64,000 bases of DNA from Paraburkholderia sp. PGU19 (GTDB lineage Bacteria > Pseudomonadota > Gammaproteobacteria > Burkholderiales > Burkholderiaceae). Each line of letters begins with the position of its first letter. The first letter of the stretch is position 1. The notes beneath the pieces are model-generated. The model was not told the DNA's origin. It saw nothing but the letters and a program-made list of their open reading frames with translations, and did not search any database. Positions 7,593 to 15,981 of this stretch are shown here, one piece after another. The stretch lies in NCBI RefSeq assembly GCF_013426915.1, contig NZ_AP023180.1, positions 434,001 to 498,000 of the forward strand, read 5' to 3'. The translations under genes were made by a program, and so were the position numbers.

Positions 7593-10588
7593 GCCAGAAG
7601 AACCGCCTCGGCGCCGGTGGGCGCATCAACCGCGCGATTCCGCTGACCTTCACGTTCAACGGACGCACGTATCAGGGCTTTCAGGGCGACACGCTCGCCT
7701 CGGCGCTGCTCGCGAACGGCGTGCACTTCGTCGCGCGCAGCTTCAAGTATCACCGCCCGCGTGGCATCGTCACGGCTGACGTTGCAGAACCGAATGCCGT
7801 CGTGCAACTGGAGCGCGGCGCATACACGGTGCCGAATGCGCGCGCGACGGAAATCGAGCTGTATCAGGGACTGGTCGCGACCAGTGTGAATGCCGAGCCG
7901 AATCTCGAGCATGACCGCATGGCGATCAACCAGAAGTTCGCGCGCTTCATGCCCGCCGGCTTCTACTACAAGACGTTCATGTGGCCGGCAAAGTTCTGGC
8001 CGAAGTACGAAGAGAAAATTCGTGAAGCGGCGGGTCTGGGCAAGTCGCCCGAAGTGCTCGACGCCGATCGCTACGACAAGTGTTACGCGCATTGCGACGT
8101 GCTGGTGGTCGGCGGCGGCCCGACGGGTCTTGCTGCGGCACACGCGGCGGCCGTAAGCGGCGCGCGCGTGATTCTCGTCGACGATCAGCGCGAGCTTGGC
8201 GGCAGCCTGCTGTCGGGCAAGACGGAGATCGACGGACGCGCGGCGCTGAGCTGGGTCGAGAAGATCGAAGCGGAACTGTCGCGCATGCCCGATGTGACGA
8301 TCCTCTCGCGCAGCACGGCGTTCGGCTATCAGGACCACAACCTCGTTACGGTGACGCAGCGTCTGACGGATCATCTGCCCGTGTCGATGCGCAAGGGCAC
8401 GCGCGAACTGCTGTGGAAGATCCGCGCCAAGCGTGTGATTCTCGCGACGGGCGCGCACGAGCGTCCCATCGTGTTCGGCAACAACGATCTGCCGGGCGTG
8501 ATGATGGCGTCGGCGGTTTCGACTTATATCCATCGTTTTGGCGTGCTGCCGGGCCGCAATGCCGTCGTGTTCACGAACAACGACGCGGGCTATCAGTGCG
8601 CGCTCGACATGAAGGCGTGCGGCGCGAGCGTGACAGTCGTCGATCCGCGTGCCCAGGGCAGCGGCGCGTTGCAGGCAGCGGCGCGGCGTCATGGCGTGAA
8701 GATCCTCAACAACGCGGCCGTGATGACGGCGCATGGCAAGCTGCGCGTCACGTCGGTCGAAGTGGTCGCATATGCGAACGGCAAGACGGGCGCGAAGCAG
8801 GCTGACCTGCCTTGCGATCTCGTCGCGATGTCGGGCGGCTACAGCCCTGTGCTGCATCTGTTCGCGCAGTCGGGCGGCAAGGCGCACTGGAACGACACGA
8901 AGGTGTGCTTCGTGCCGGGCAAGGGCATGCAGCCGGAAACGAGCATCGGCGCGGCAGCGGGCGAATTCAGCCTGGCGCGCGGTCTGCGTCTCGCCGTCGA
9001 TGCTGGCGTCGAAGCAGTGAAGTCGATCGGTTATGCGGTCACACGTCCGCAAGTACCGCAGGCTGCGGAAGTCGCCGAGTCGCCGTTGCAGCCGTTGTGG
9101 CTGGTCGGCAGCCGCGCGGAAGCGGCGCGCGGCCCGAAGCAGTTCGTCGATTTCCAGAACGACGTGTCGGCAGCGGACATTCTGCTGGCGGCGCGCGAAG
9201 GCTTCGAATCCGTCGAACACGTGAAGCGTTATACGGCGATGGGCTTCGGCACCGATCAGGGCAAGCTCGGCAACATCAACGGCATGGCGATTCTCGCCGA
9301 TGCACTCGGCAAGACGATTCCCGAAACGGGCACGACGACGTTCCGCCCGAACTACACGCCCGTGAGCTTCGGCACCTTCGCGGGCCGCGAACTGGGTGAT
9401 CTGCTCGATCCGATCCGCAAGACGGCCGTGCACGAATGGCACGTCGAGAACGGCGCGATGTTCGAGGACGTCGGCAACTGGAAGCGCCCTTGGTACTTCC
9501 CGAAGAGCGGTGAAGATCTGCATGCGGCCGTGAAGCGCGAATGTCTCGCGGTGCGCAACAGCGTCGGCATTCTCGATGCGTCGACGCTCGGCAAGATCGA
9601 CATTCAGGGCCCCGATGCGGCGAAGCTGCTGAACTGGATGTACACGAATCCATGGACCAAGCTCGAAGTCGGCAAGTGCCGCTACGGCCTGATGCTCGAT
9701 GAAAACGGCATGGTGTTCGACGACGGCGTGACCGTGCGCCTCGCCGACCAGCACTTCATGATGACCACCACGACGGGCGGCGCGGCACGCGTGCTGACGT
9801 GGATGGAACGCTGGCTGCAAACCGAGTGGCCGGACATGAAGGTGCGCCTCGCGTCGGTGACGGATCACTGGGCGACGTTCGCCGTGGTCGGTCCGAAGAG
9901 CCGCAAGGTCGTGCAGAAGATTTGCAGCGACATCGACTTCGCCAACGAGGCGTTCCCGTTCATGTCGTATCGCAACGGTACGGTCGCAGGCGTGAAGGCG
10001 CGCGTGATGCGGATCAGCTTCTCGGGCGAGCTTGCCTACGAAGTGAACGTGCCGGCGAACATGGGCCGCGCGGTGTGGGAAGCGCTGATGGCTGCGGGCG
10101 CCGAGTTCGACATCACGCCGTACGGCACGGAAACGATGCACGTGCTGCGCGCGGAGAAGGGCTACATCATCGTCGGCCAGGATACGGATGGCTCGGTTAC
10201 GCCGCACGATCTCGGCATGGGAGGACTGGTCGCGAAGACGAAGGATTTCCTCGGACGTCGTTCGCTCGCACGGTCGGATACCGCGAAGGATGGGCGCAAA
10301 CAGTTCGTCGGCCTGCTCACCGACGATCCGCAACTGGTGCTTCCCGAAGGCAGCCAGATTGTCGCCGGTCCGTTCCAGGGCGATACCGCGCCGATGCTTG
10401 GACACGTGACGTCGAGCTACTACAGCCCGATTCTGAACCGTTCGATTGCGCTCGCCGTGGTCAAGGGCGGCCTGAACAAGATGGGGCAAAACGTGACGAT
10501 TCCGCTTGCTAGCGGCAAGCAGATCGCCGCGAAGATCGCCAGCCCCGTTTTCTACGACACCGAAGGAGTGCGTCAACATGTGGAATGA
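7589..10588 (+). CDS. soxA: Sarcosine oxidase, alpha subunit (THF-binding)
   Basis: 999 aa. Domains in order: an N-terminal ferredoxin-like domain without iron ligands (about 10-110, containing FNGRTYQGFQGDTLASALL), an NAD-binding Rossmann domain (about 168-430, starting LVVGGGPTGLAAAH), and a C-terminal GcvT-like folate domain (about 600-995). The last receives the methyl group of sarcosine as 5,10-methylene-THF; without THF, formaldehyde is released. The frame is open upstream to 7406, but that part lies inside soxD. The ATG at 7589 overlapping the soxD stop is the standard start. The gene overlaps soxG by 11 bp. Confidence 0.96.
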   Translation: MSQKNRLGAGGRINRAIPLTFTFNGRTYQGFQGDTLASALLANGVHFVARSFKYHRPRGIVTADVAEPNAVVQLERGAYTVPNARATEIELYQGLVATSVNAEPNLEHDRMAINQKFARFMPAGFYYKTFMWPAKFWPKYEEKIREAAGLGKSPEVLDADRYDKCYAHCDVLVVGGGPTGLAAAHAAAVSGARVILVDDQRELGGSLLSGKTEIDGRAALSWVEKIEAELSRMPDVTILSRSTAFGYQDHNLVTVTQRLTDHLPVSMRKGTRELLWKIRAKRVILATGAHERPIVFGNNDLPGVMMASAVSTYIHRFGVLPGRNAVVFTNNDAGYQCALDMKACGASVTVVDPRAQGSGALQAAARRHGVKILNNAAVMTAHGKLRVTSVEVVAYANGKTGAKQADLPCDLVAMSGGYSPVLHLFAQSGGKAHWNDTKVCFVPGKGMQPETSIGAAAGEFSLARGLRLAVDAGVEAVKSIGYAVTRPQVPQAAEVAESPLQPLWLVGSRAEAARGPKQFVDFQNDVSAADILLAAREGFESVEHVKRYTAMGFGTDQGKLGNINGMAILADALGKTIPETGTTTFRPNYTPVSFGTFAGRELGDLLDPIRKTAVHEWHVENGAMFEDVGNWKRPWYFPKSGEDLHAAVKRECLAVRNSVGILDASTLGKIDIQGPDAAKLLNWMYTNPWTKLEVGKCRYGLMLDENGMVFDDGVTVRLADQHFMMTTTTGGAARVLTWMERWLQTEWPDMKVRLASVTDHWATFAVVGPKSRKVVQKICSDIDFANEAFPFMSYRNGTVAGVKARVMRISFSGELAYEVNVPANMGRAVWEALMAAGAEFDITPYGTETMHVLRAEKGYIIVGQDTDGSVTPHDLGMGGLVAKTKDFLGRRSLARSDTAKDGRKQFVGLLTDDPQLVLPEGSQIVAGPFQGDTAPMLGHVTSSYYSPILNRSIALAVVKGGLNKMGQNVTIPLASGKQIAAKIASPVFYDTEGVRQHVE

Positions 10589-11228
10589 AGCAAGGAACAA
10601 TGCACCGGGCGCAACGTCGGCTGTCGCGAACCGGGTGGCGGGACAACCGTGGCAGGAGTCGCCGCTGGCTGGTTTGGGCGATCTGGTGAAGAAGCACGTG
10701 GCGGCGCCGTCGAAGAAATTTCATCTGCGTGAGAAGGCGTTTTGCGATCTCGTGAATCTGCGTGGCGATGTGGGTGATGCCGGGTTTCTCAGCGCAGTCG
10801 AAAGCGTGACGGGTTGCCGTCCGCCGGCGAAGCCCAATACCGTGGCGCGCGGCAATGGCTATGACGTGCTGTGGCTCGGGCCCGATGAATGGCTCGTGCG
10901 CTCGCAGCAACCTCAGGCGCCTGTTGCCGAGGACAAACTGGTCGAAGCGCTGCAAGGGCAGTTTGCTTCGGCAGTGGATATCGGCAGCGGCTGGACGGTG
11001 CTCGAAGTGAGCGGCGAGAAGGTGCGTGATGTGATTGCGCGCGGCTGTCCGCTGGATCTGCATCCGCGCATTCTTGCGCCGGGGCAGTGCGCGCAGAGCC
11101 ATTACTTCAAGGCGTCGATCGTGCTCGTGCCGGTTGCGGATGATACGTATGAGATCGTCGTGCGTCGCAGTTTCGCCGATTACTTCGTTCGTATCATGCT
11201 CGATGCGGCTGAGCCGCTGCTGTCGTGA
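10578..11228 (+). CDS. soxG: Sarcosine oxidase, gamma subunit
   Basis: 216 aa. GcvT-like fold related to the C-terminal part of SoxA; required for assembly of the tetramer. Typical motifs seen are LGPDEWLV and the segment around CPLDLHPRILAPGQCAQ. The ATG at 10578 lies inside the 3' end of soxA and is preceded by GGAG about 12 bases upstream. The stop overlaps the next gene by GTGA, extending the coupled operon. Codon use becomes less biased toward C-ending codons from about 11.2 kb onward. Confidence 0.93.
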   Translation: MWNEARNNAPGATSAVANRVAGQPWQESPLAGLGDLVKKHVAAPSKKFHLREKAFCDLVNLRGDVGDAGFLSAVESVTGCRPPAKPNTVARGNGYDVLWLGPDEWLVRSQQPQAPVAEDKLVEALQGQFASAVDIGSGWTVLEVSGEKVRDVIARGCPLDLHPRILAPGQCAQSHYFKASIVLVPVADDTYEIVVRRSFADYFVRIMLDAAEPLLS

Positions 11229-11686
11229 AGCCGTTCGAGGAGCCGTTGACGGCTTATATGCGTGCTGCTTCTGATGCGCGTGGCGCGGCTAGAGGCAAGG
11301 GCTGGCGTGTGTTTATCGATGAGCTTGTCGTGGCGACGCGAATTGGTATTCATGCGCATGAGCATCTTGCGGCACAGCCTGTTGTGATGGATGCGAGTCT
11401 TTCTTATCGCTGCGAGCCTTCGGAGGAGGGCGCGCACGCGATGATCGACTATGAGCGGTATTGCAATCGCGTGAGTGAGTTTCTTTCCGTTAAGCCGCAT
11501 ACCCGGATGCTGGAGACGCTTGCTGTCGAGATTGCTCTGCTTTCGTTTGCCGAGTGGCCTGCGCTCGAGGCTATTACGCTGGCTTTGCATAAGCCCAAGA
11601 TTCGTGAGGGCACGAAGCGGATCGGGGTTGAGCTGGACTGGACGCGGGGCGATTTTGAAGCGCATGCGGCTTCGGCTTTGGGCTGA
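11225..11686 (+). CDS. folB: Dihydroneopterin aldolase-like protein (FolB family) in the sox operon
   Basis: 153 aa. FolB cleaves 7,8-dihydroneopterin in folate biosynthesis. The catalytic residues of E. coli FolB have equivalents: E46 in HAHEHL, Y77 in IDYERY and K123 in LHKPKI. There is an extra N-terminal stretch of about 28 residues compared with the 120-aa E. coli enzyme. The GTG start overlaps the soxG stop, so it is translated with a folate-dependent enzyme. It may support THF supply during growth on sarcosine or betaine, or it may be a paralogue with a shifted pterin substrate. A second housekeeping folB elsewhere cannot be excluded. The family assignment is good; the in vivo role is inferred. 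Confidence 0.8.
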   Translation: MKPFEEPLTAYMRAASDARGAARGKGWRVFIDELVVATRIGIHAHEHLAAQPVVMDASLSYRCEPSEEGAHAMIDYERYCNRVSEFLSVKPHTRMLETLAVEIALLSFAEWPALEAITLALHKPKIREGTKRIGVELDWTRGDFEAHAASALG

Positions 11687-11695
11687 ACGGTTGAT

Positions 11696-11986
11696 ATGTC
11701 GCGTGCGCAAACGTCCGAACTGGTCAAGCGTGCGTATGCGGCTGGAGATGCCGATGCGGCTGTTGCGCTGCTCGAGCAGAGTATTGCGCTTGGGCATCGG
11801 CGGATTGCTTTGATTCGCTATCTGCAGGCGCAGTATCTCGAGGCGGCGCTCGATGCCAGGCATCATGAGTATGTGAGGGGTGTTGCGGCGCGGATGAGTC
11901 CGGATGCTCTGGCTAGAGTTGTGGGGGAGGCGCGGGTGAGAAGAGGGCGTCAAAGCGCAGATGAACACGATGAGTGCCCGGGTTGA
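11696..11986 (+). CDS. Small helical hypothetical protein at end of sox operon
   Basis: 96 aa, ATG 9 bp after the folB-like stop. Ala-rich and probably all helical, with one TPR-like or SEL1-like helical pair (AYAAGDADAAVALLEQSIALGH and the following stretch), then an acidic tail. I do not recognise a family. Spacing suggests it is the last gene of the sdaA-sox-folB unit. An inverted repeat spans its stop codon. No catalytic motif is visible. Confidence 0.6.
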   Translation: MSRAQTSELVKRAYAAGDADAAVALLEQSIALGHRRIALIRYLQAQYLEAALDARHHEYVRGVAARMSPDALARVVGEARVRRGRQSADEHDECPG

Positions 11987-11999
11987 CCTGAACCCGGGC
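11976..11999. terminator. GC-rich hairpin at end of sox operon
   Basis: Arms gcccgggtt (11976-11984) and aacccgggc (11991-11999) pair perfectly around a 6-nt loop. The hairpin spans the stop codon of the preceding ORF and lies between two converging units. No T-tract follows on either strand, so termination would have to be weak or factor-assisted. Confidence 0.5.
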
Positions 12000-12055
12000 G
12001 TCGCGCTCCACCCGTTCGCACATTCGAAGCCGCCGATATTGAGGGACCCGTGATG

Positions 12056-12343
12056 TCAACGTCGATGCGGAGGTCTTTGTAGGCGGCGAATGAATAGCAT
12101 GACAATCCATGTCGTGAGAGCGGCGAATACCCAGCACGTCGCGATCAGGCATAACAGACCAAGGGTTTGAATGTCCTCAGGATTGTCCAGTTTGTCAAAG
12201 CCGCTGATAGCTATCGAGCGACGGATGAAGTGGTACAGGAACACCGGCATCTCGAACGGAAACGATGTGGCGATGCACGCCAGCAACCAGCCGCCGGCAC
12301 AGGTACAGGCGAAAAAGATTGCGATAGACAGCAGTCGTCTCAC
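12056..12343 (-). CDS. Two-TM small protein, candidate immunity to the Tlde1-like effector
   Basis: 95 aa, GTG start with a strong GGAGG just upstream. Two hydrophobic segments (about residues 4-28 and 63-86) flank a loop of about 35 residues, so it is an inner-membrane protein with both ends on the same side. Its start overlaps the stop of the upstream effector gene by GTGA, the classic coupling of effector and immunity genes. Tldi-type immunity proteins of Tlde1 effectors are membrane-associated, which agrees. I cannot show sequence homology to a known one, so this is inference from position and topology. Confidence 0.65.
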   Translation of the reverse strand: MRRLLSIAIFFACTCAGGWLLACIATSFPFEMPVFLYHFIRRSIAISGFDKLDNPEDIQTLGLLCLIATCWVFAALTTWIVMLFIRRLQRPPHRR

Positions 12344-12822
12344 CAGACCTCCAGTGTGCCGTACGCGCGGAATGCCGCGCCCGGCACAGGAAGCTCGGGC
12401 GGCCGCGCGCGAATATATCGCGCGAGCGATTCAAAGTCGGCCGGATACAGGACGGTTACGCAACCGTGACTCAGACCGAGCGGACCTCTGGGGTGCAGCC
12501 GGAACGAACCTCGTTTGATTCCATTGATGTTCGTCGTGTCGCCGCCGCTCGGATTCCAGAGCATGAACCATTTGGAGCGGTCTGTCGTGCCGATTCCGTG
12601 TTCGCCCGCCCAATCGTATAACCATCCCATCATCCCACCCGACTGCCGGTCGACGATGTAGTAGGTTCCGCGCGGCAAAGGGCCGACATCGGGCATTGCA
12701 GTTGCATCCGCATTGTCACGCCCACGCCCCGCACCGGAAAATGCTTTGACCGTGCCGTATCCGGAACGGTAGAGATCCGACGTGTCCTGATTATTGAGTG
12801 AGAACGTACAGTGCACGGGCAT
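12340..12822 (-). CDS. Tlde1-like (DUF2778) L,D-transpeptidase-fold protein, T6SS effector candidate
   Basis: 160 aa from the ATG at 12822, which has GGGAG 8 nt upstream; the frame is open to 12855 inside hcp. The protein begins with the CTFSLNNQDTS-type strand seen in DUF2778 proteins. It carries the YkuD-like catalytic motif H110-PRGPLGLSHG-C121, and an earlier PLPRGTYYIVDRQSG stretch. In Salmonella Tlde1 and its relatives this fold cuts or exchanges D-amino acids on peptidoglycan tetrapeptides in the target periplasm. There is no signal peptide, and the upstream neighbour is hcp, so loading into the Hcp tube is likely. Catalytic class is well supported by the motif; delivery is inferred. 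Confidence 0.85.
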   Translation of the reverse strand: MPVHCTFSLNNQDTSDLYRSGYGTVKAFSGAGRGRDNADATAMPDVGPLPRGTYYIVDRQSGGMMGWLYDWAGEHGIGTTDRSKWFMLWNPSGGDTTNINGIKRGSFRLHPRGPLGLSHGCVTVLYPADFESLARYIRARPPELPVPGAAFRAYGTLEVW

Positions 12823-12835
12823 TGCGTCGTCTCCC

Positions 12836-13318
12836 TCAAAGCAGGTTCCACGCATCTTTGAACTTCAGATTTCCGTCGAGATAACACCACGTGATTTCCT
12901 CGTAACGGAATTCGACCGCTTCAAAGTGATTGTGGTGGGCTGAAGTCTGCTCCTTAATATTGAGTAATTCCGGTGTGACCGAGACGACCTTCACCTGTTG
13001 CAGCAAGATGTTGAAGTACTCTTCTTCGTGCCCTGCATCGTTGATGCGATACCACTTGAGCTCGGCTGATTGCAAGGTCGCACCACGTGCGATTGCCACG
13101 TAGAGCAGCGTTGAAGAACGATCAAGCTCCTTTTCTATGGTTAGCGGGCGGTGCGTCCGACCGCCAATCAGCTTGCCGGTCGAGTGATCGGTACCCGCGT
13201 GCATGCCATGCGTGAGGCTCAGTACTTCGATGCTTCCTTCACGTCCAGCTACCTGACTCGATCCGCGGATTTCCGCCCCGCGTTCATCTTTCAGCCAAAG
13301 ATGCAATGGGATTGCCAT
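12836..13318 (-). CDS. hcp: Hcp family T6SS tube protein (TssD)
   Basis: 160 aa, the normal Hcp length. The opening MAIPLHLWLKDERGAEIRGSS, the GGRTHRPLTIEKELDRSS segment and the C-terminal FRYEEITW core are typical of the Hcp beta-barrel that stacks into the T6SS tube and binds small effectors in its lumen. Thirteen bases separate it from the Tlde1-like gene. No sheath, baseplate or ClpV genes are nearby, so this is an orphan hcp operon served by a T6SS encoded elsewhere. Confidence 0.9.
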   Translation of the reverse strand: MAIPLHLWLKDERGAEIRGSSQVAGREGSIEVLSLTHGMHAGTDHSTGKLIGGRTHRPLTIEKELDRSSTLLYVAIARGATLQSAELKWYRINDAGHEEEYFNILLQQVKVVSVTPELLNIKEQTSAHHNHFEAVEFRYEEITWCYLDGNLKFKDAWNLL

Positions 13319-13411
13319 AGAGCCGATCTCCTTCTTTTTGATTGGAGATCAGGCTTTTAGCATCGAGTGGAGAGCGGATTGAAAAAAAGTGTTGCGAAGT
13401 ACAGGGCGCCG

Positions 13412-14371
13412 TCACGCTGCATGCAACCCACCCCGAATCAACATCCTCACCCGCGACAAATCCGCCTCAACATGCCCTTGGTGTTCAAACAGTTCAGCGA
13501 GCCAATCAACAAACGCCCTGACTCGCGGCGACACCCGCCGCCCCTTCACATAAGCCACCGAAACCGGCATCGCGACAGGCTTCCACTGCGGCAAAACCTC
13601 GCGCAGCAACCCTTTGTCCAATAGAGCCTGCGCAGCAATCCTTGCTGGCTGAATCAGCCCAAGCCCTTGCAGCCCGCAAGTCAGATAAGCATGCTCATCG
13701 CTGACTTTGATAAACCCATCGACCTTAACAGTAAGCGGACTCCCACCCACATCAAAATCAAAGTCCACAGCACGCCCGGTAATCATCGACATACAGTTCA
13801 CGGCGACATGCCCGGAAAGATCATCAAGACTCTCAGGCGTCCCATATCGCTCAAGATAAGCCGGACTAGCACACGTCACATGCTCCAGCGTCCCGAGCCG
13901 CTTCGCAGCCAGCCCTGAATCCGGCAATTCACCAAGCTGAATACTGCAATCAACAGCCTCGCCGACAAGATCCACATTGCGATGACTCACACCAATCGCG
14001 AGGTCGATCCCCGGATAACGCTCATGAAAATCATCAAGCGCAGGCAGCACGATCGAAGTCGCAACGGCCCCAGGCATCTCCACCCGCAAACGCCCACTCG
14101 GATTATCGAGTGTCTGACGAAGCGTCGCTTCCATCTCATCGATATCAGCAAGAATCTGCGAGCAGCGCTCGTAATATGCAGCGCCTTCAGGCGTAAGACT
14201 CAACCGCCGCGTCGTACGCACGAGCAACGTCGTGCCCAGCAGCGCTTCCAGATTCTGAACAATCGTTGTTGCCGTCGCGCGCGGAATCTCCAGAGACTCG
14301 GCAGCGCGTGTAAAGCTATTGGTATCGACGATACGCATGAACGTGCGCATCGCCTGGATACGATCGATCAC
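13412..14371 (-). CDS. LysR family transcriptional regulator
   Basis: 319 aa. Winged HTH at about 1-60 (AMRTFMRIVDTNSFTRAAE, then an IPRATATTIVQNLEALLG recognition helix region) and a LysR substrate-binding domain with periplasmic-binding-protein fold after about residue 90, close to the CrgA/YhjC-like group. The frame is open to 14473, but the GTG at 14371 has GGAGAG directly upstream and gives the standard LTTR N-terminus. Its target is unknown; the next gene upstream is an alcohol dehydrogenase on the same strand, 190 bp away. Confidence 0.88.
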   Translation of the reverse strand: MIDRIQAMRTFMRIVDTNSFTRAAESLEIPRATATTIVQNLEALLGTTLLVRTTRRLSLTPEGAAYYERCSQILADIDEMEATLRQTLDNPSGRLRVEMPGAVATSIVLPALDDFHERYPGIDLAIGVSHRNVDLVGEAVDCSIQLGELPDSGLAAKRLGTLEHVTCASPAYLERYGTPESLDDLSGHVAVNCMSMITGRAVDFDFDVGGSPLTVKVDGFIKVSDEHAYLTCGLQGLGLIQPARIAAQALLDKGLLREVLPQWKPVAMPVSVAYVKGRRVSPRVRAFVDWLAELFEHQGHVEADLSRVRMLIRGGLHAA

Positions 14372-14560
14372 GGAACTCTCCAAAAACGGGACATTCCAGA
14401 AAAAGACAACGAGCGGAAAACACCACGGCACACCCCGTCCCGGTAGGGAGGCGCGCCGATACTGCACATGCAATGACTGATGCGAGGCGGGAAGCAGGGA
14501 CAGGCCGCCGTCCTGCGCGGCCTGGAGGGAGGGGGTAAAGCGGTTGGGTCCTGCTGCCCG

Positions 14561-15613
14561 TTACTTGCGGAGCGAGTCGAGATCGATGACGAAGCGGTAC
14601 TTCACATCGCTCTTCAACATGCGCTCATATGCTTCATTGATCTGCTGCATCTGAATCATCTCGATGTCAGACGTGATGCCATGCTTGCCGCAGAAGTCCA
14701 GCATTTCCTGCGTCTCGGCAATGCCGCCGATCAGCGATCCCGCCAGACGACGGCGCTTCATGATCAGATTGAACACCTGCGGCGACGGATGATCGTGCTC
14801 CGGCGCACCCACCAGCGTCAGCGTCCCATCGCGCTTCAACAGGTTGATGAACGGATTCAGATCGTGCTGCGCCGCGACCGTGTTGACGATCAGATCGAAG
14901 CTGTTCAGATGCGCTTCCATCTCCGCCGGGTTCTTCGAGATCACCACTTCATCCGCGCCGAGGCGCTTCGCGTCTTCGATCTTCGATGCCGACGTCGTGA
15001 ACAGCACGACATGCGCGCCCATCGCGTGTGCGATCTTCACGCCCATGTGGCCGAGGCCGCCCAGTCCGACGATGCCAACCTTCTTGCCCGGCCCCGCGCC
15101 CCACGTGCGCAGCGGCGAGTACAGCGTGATGCCCGCACATAGCAGCGGCGCGACGCCAGCCGGGTCGAGGTTCTCCGGCACGCGCAGCACGAATTCTTCA
15201 TCGACGACGAGTTGCGTCGAATAGCCACCGTACGTCACGGCGCCCGTCTGCCTGTCGTTGCCGTTGTACGTGCCGACAAAGCCGTTCTCGCAATACTGTT
15301 CGAGGCCTTCCTGGCAACTCGGGCACGTGCGGCACGAATCGACCAGACAACCGACGCCGACCAGTTGACCGACCTTGTACTTCGATACTTGCGACCCAAC
15401 GTTCGTCACGCGGCCGACGATCTCATGGCCCGGGACGACAGGGAAAATCGTGTTCTTCCATTCGTTGCGTGCCTGGTGCAGGTCCGAATGACAGACCCCG
15501 CAAAACAGGACTTCCATCTGTACATCGTGTTCGCGCAGGTCGCGACGCTGAAATTCGAACGGCGCGAGTTTCGATTGCGCGTCGGTTGCGGCATAGGCGT
15601 AGGTCGTGGACAT
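14561..15613 (-). CDS. Zn-dependent NAD(P) alcohol dehydrogenase (YahK/cinnamyl-type)
   Basis: 350 aa. MDR family: catalytic Zn site in FCGVCHSDLH and GHEIVGRV, structural Zn Cys cluster CRTCPSCQEGLEQYC, NADP-binding GLGGLGHMG. The motifs match aldehyde reductases such as E. coli YahK and AdhC-type cinnamyl alcohol dehydrogenases. The ATG at 15613 has GGAG upstream; the longer open frame to 15835 has no supporting motif. It is divergent from an AraC regulator of the YqhC type, so it probably detoxifies aldehydes in response to them. Substrate not determinable. Confidence 0.9.
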   Translation of the reverse strand: MSTTYAYAATDAQSKLAPFEFQRRDLREHDVQMEVLFCGVCHSDLHQARNEWKNTIFPVVPGHEIVGRVTNVGSQVSKYKVGQLVGVGCLVDSCRTCPSCQEGLEQYCENGFVGTYNGNDRQTGAVTYGGYSTQLVVDEEFVLRVPENLDPAGVAPLLCAGITLYSPLRTWGAGPGKKVGIVGLGGLGHMGVKIAHAMGAHVVLFTTSASKIEDAKRLGADEVVISKNPAEMEAHLNSFDLIVNTVAAQHDLNPFINLLKRDGTLTLVGAPEHDHPSPQVFNLIMKRRRLAGSLIGGIAETQEMLDFCGKHGITSDIEMIQMQQINEAYERMLKSDVKYRFVIDLDSLRK

Positions 15614-15981
15614 GAGGGCTCCAGCTTGTAGATGCAATTGCGCGAGGCGCCGCGCAGCATGCTCGCGCGGCGGTTGAATCTGTCGTGCGCCGAGGCACGC
15701 GGAATGTCCGCCGTGAGGTCCGTCCGATGGGCGTAAGCGATGCATGCAAGCGGCAACGCAGGGTTGGCAGGCCTCGTGCGAGGCGCCGGACGGTGTGTCG
15801 CGGACAGGAAGCGGGCTTTGCGACAGGGTTCCCATGTTAGGGACCGGGCGCCCCCCAGGGAATACCTGAACATCTTGAAGGCTTGCCTATTTCTCCTGGA
15901 GCCGTCCGCCGTAGGCCATTTAATGCTAGATTTCAAGCCATATTCTCTGGCGGCACATGTTTTCGCCGAATGGATTTCATC

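Noticed and set aside
7532..10600. 1022-codon open frame on the minus strand opposite soxA
   Set aside because: Arg/His/Ala-rich shadow of a high-GC gene; the + strand soxA has unmistakable domains.
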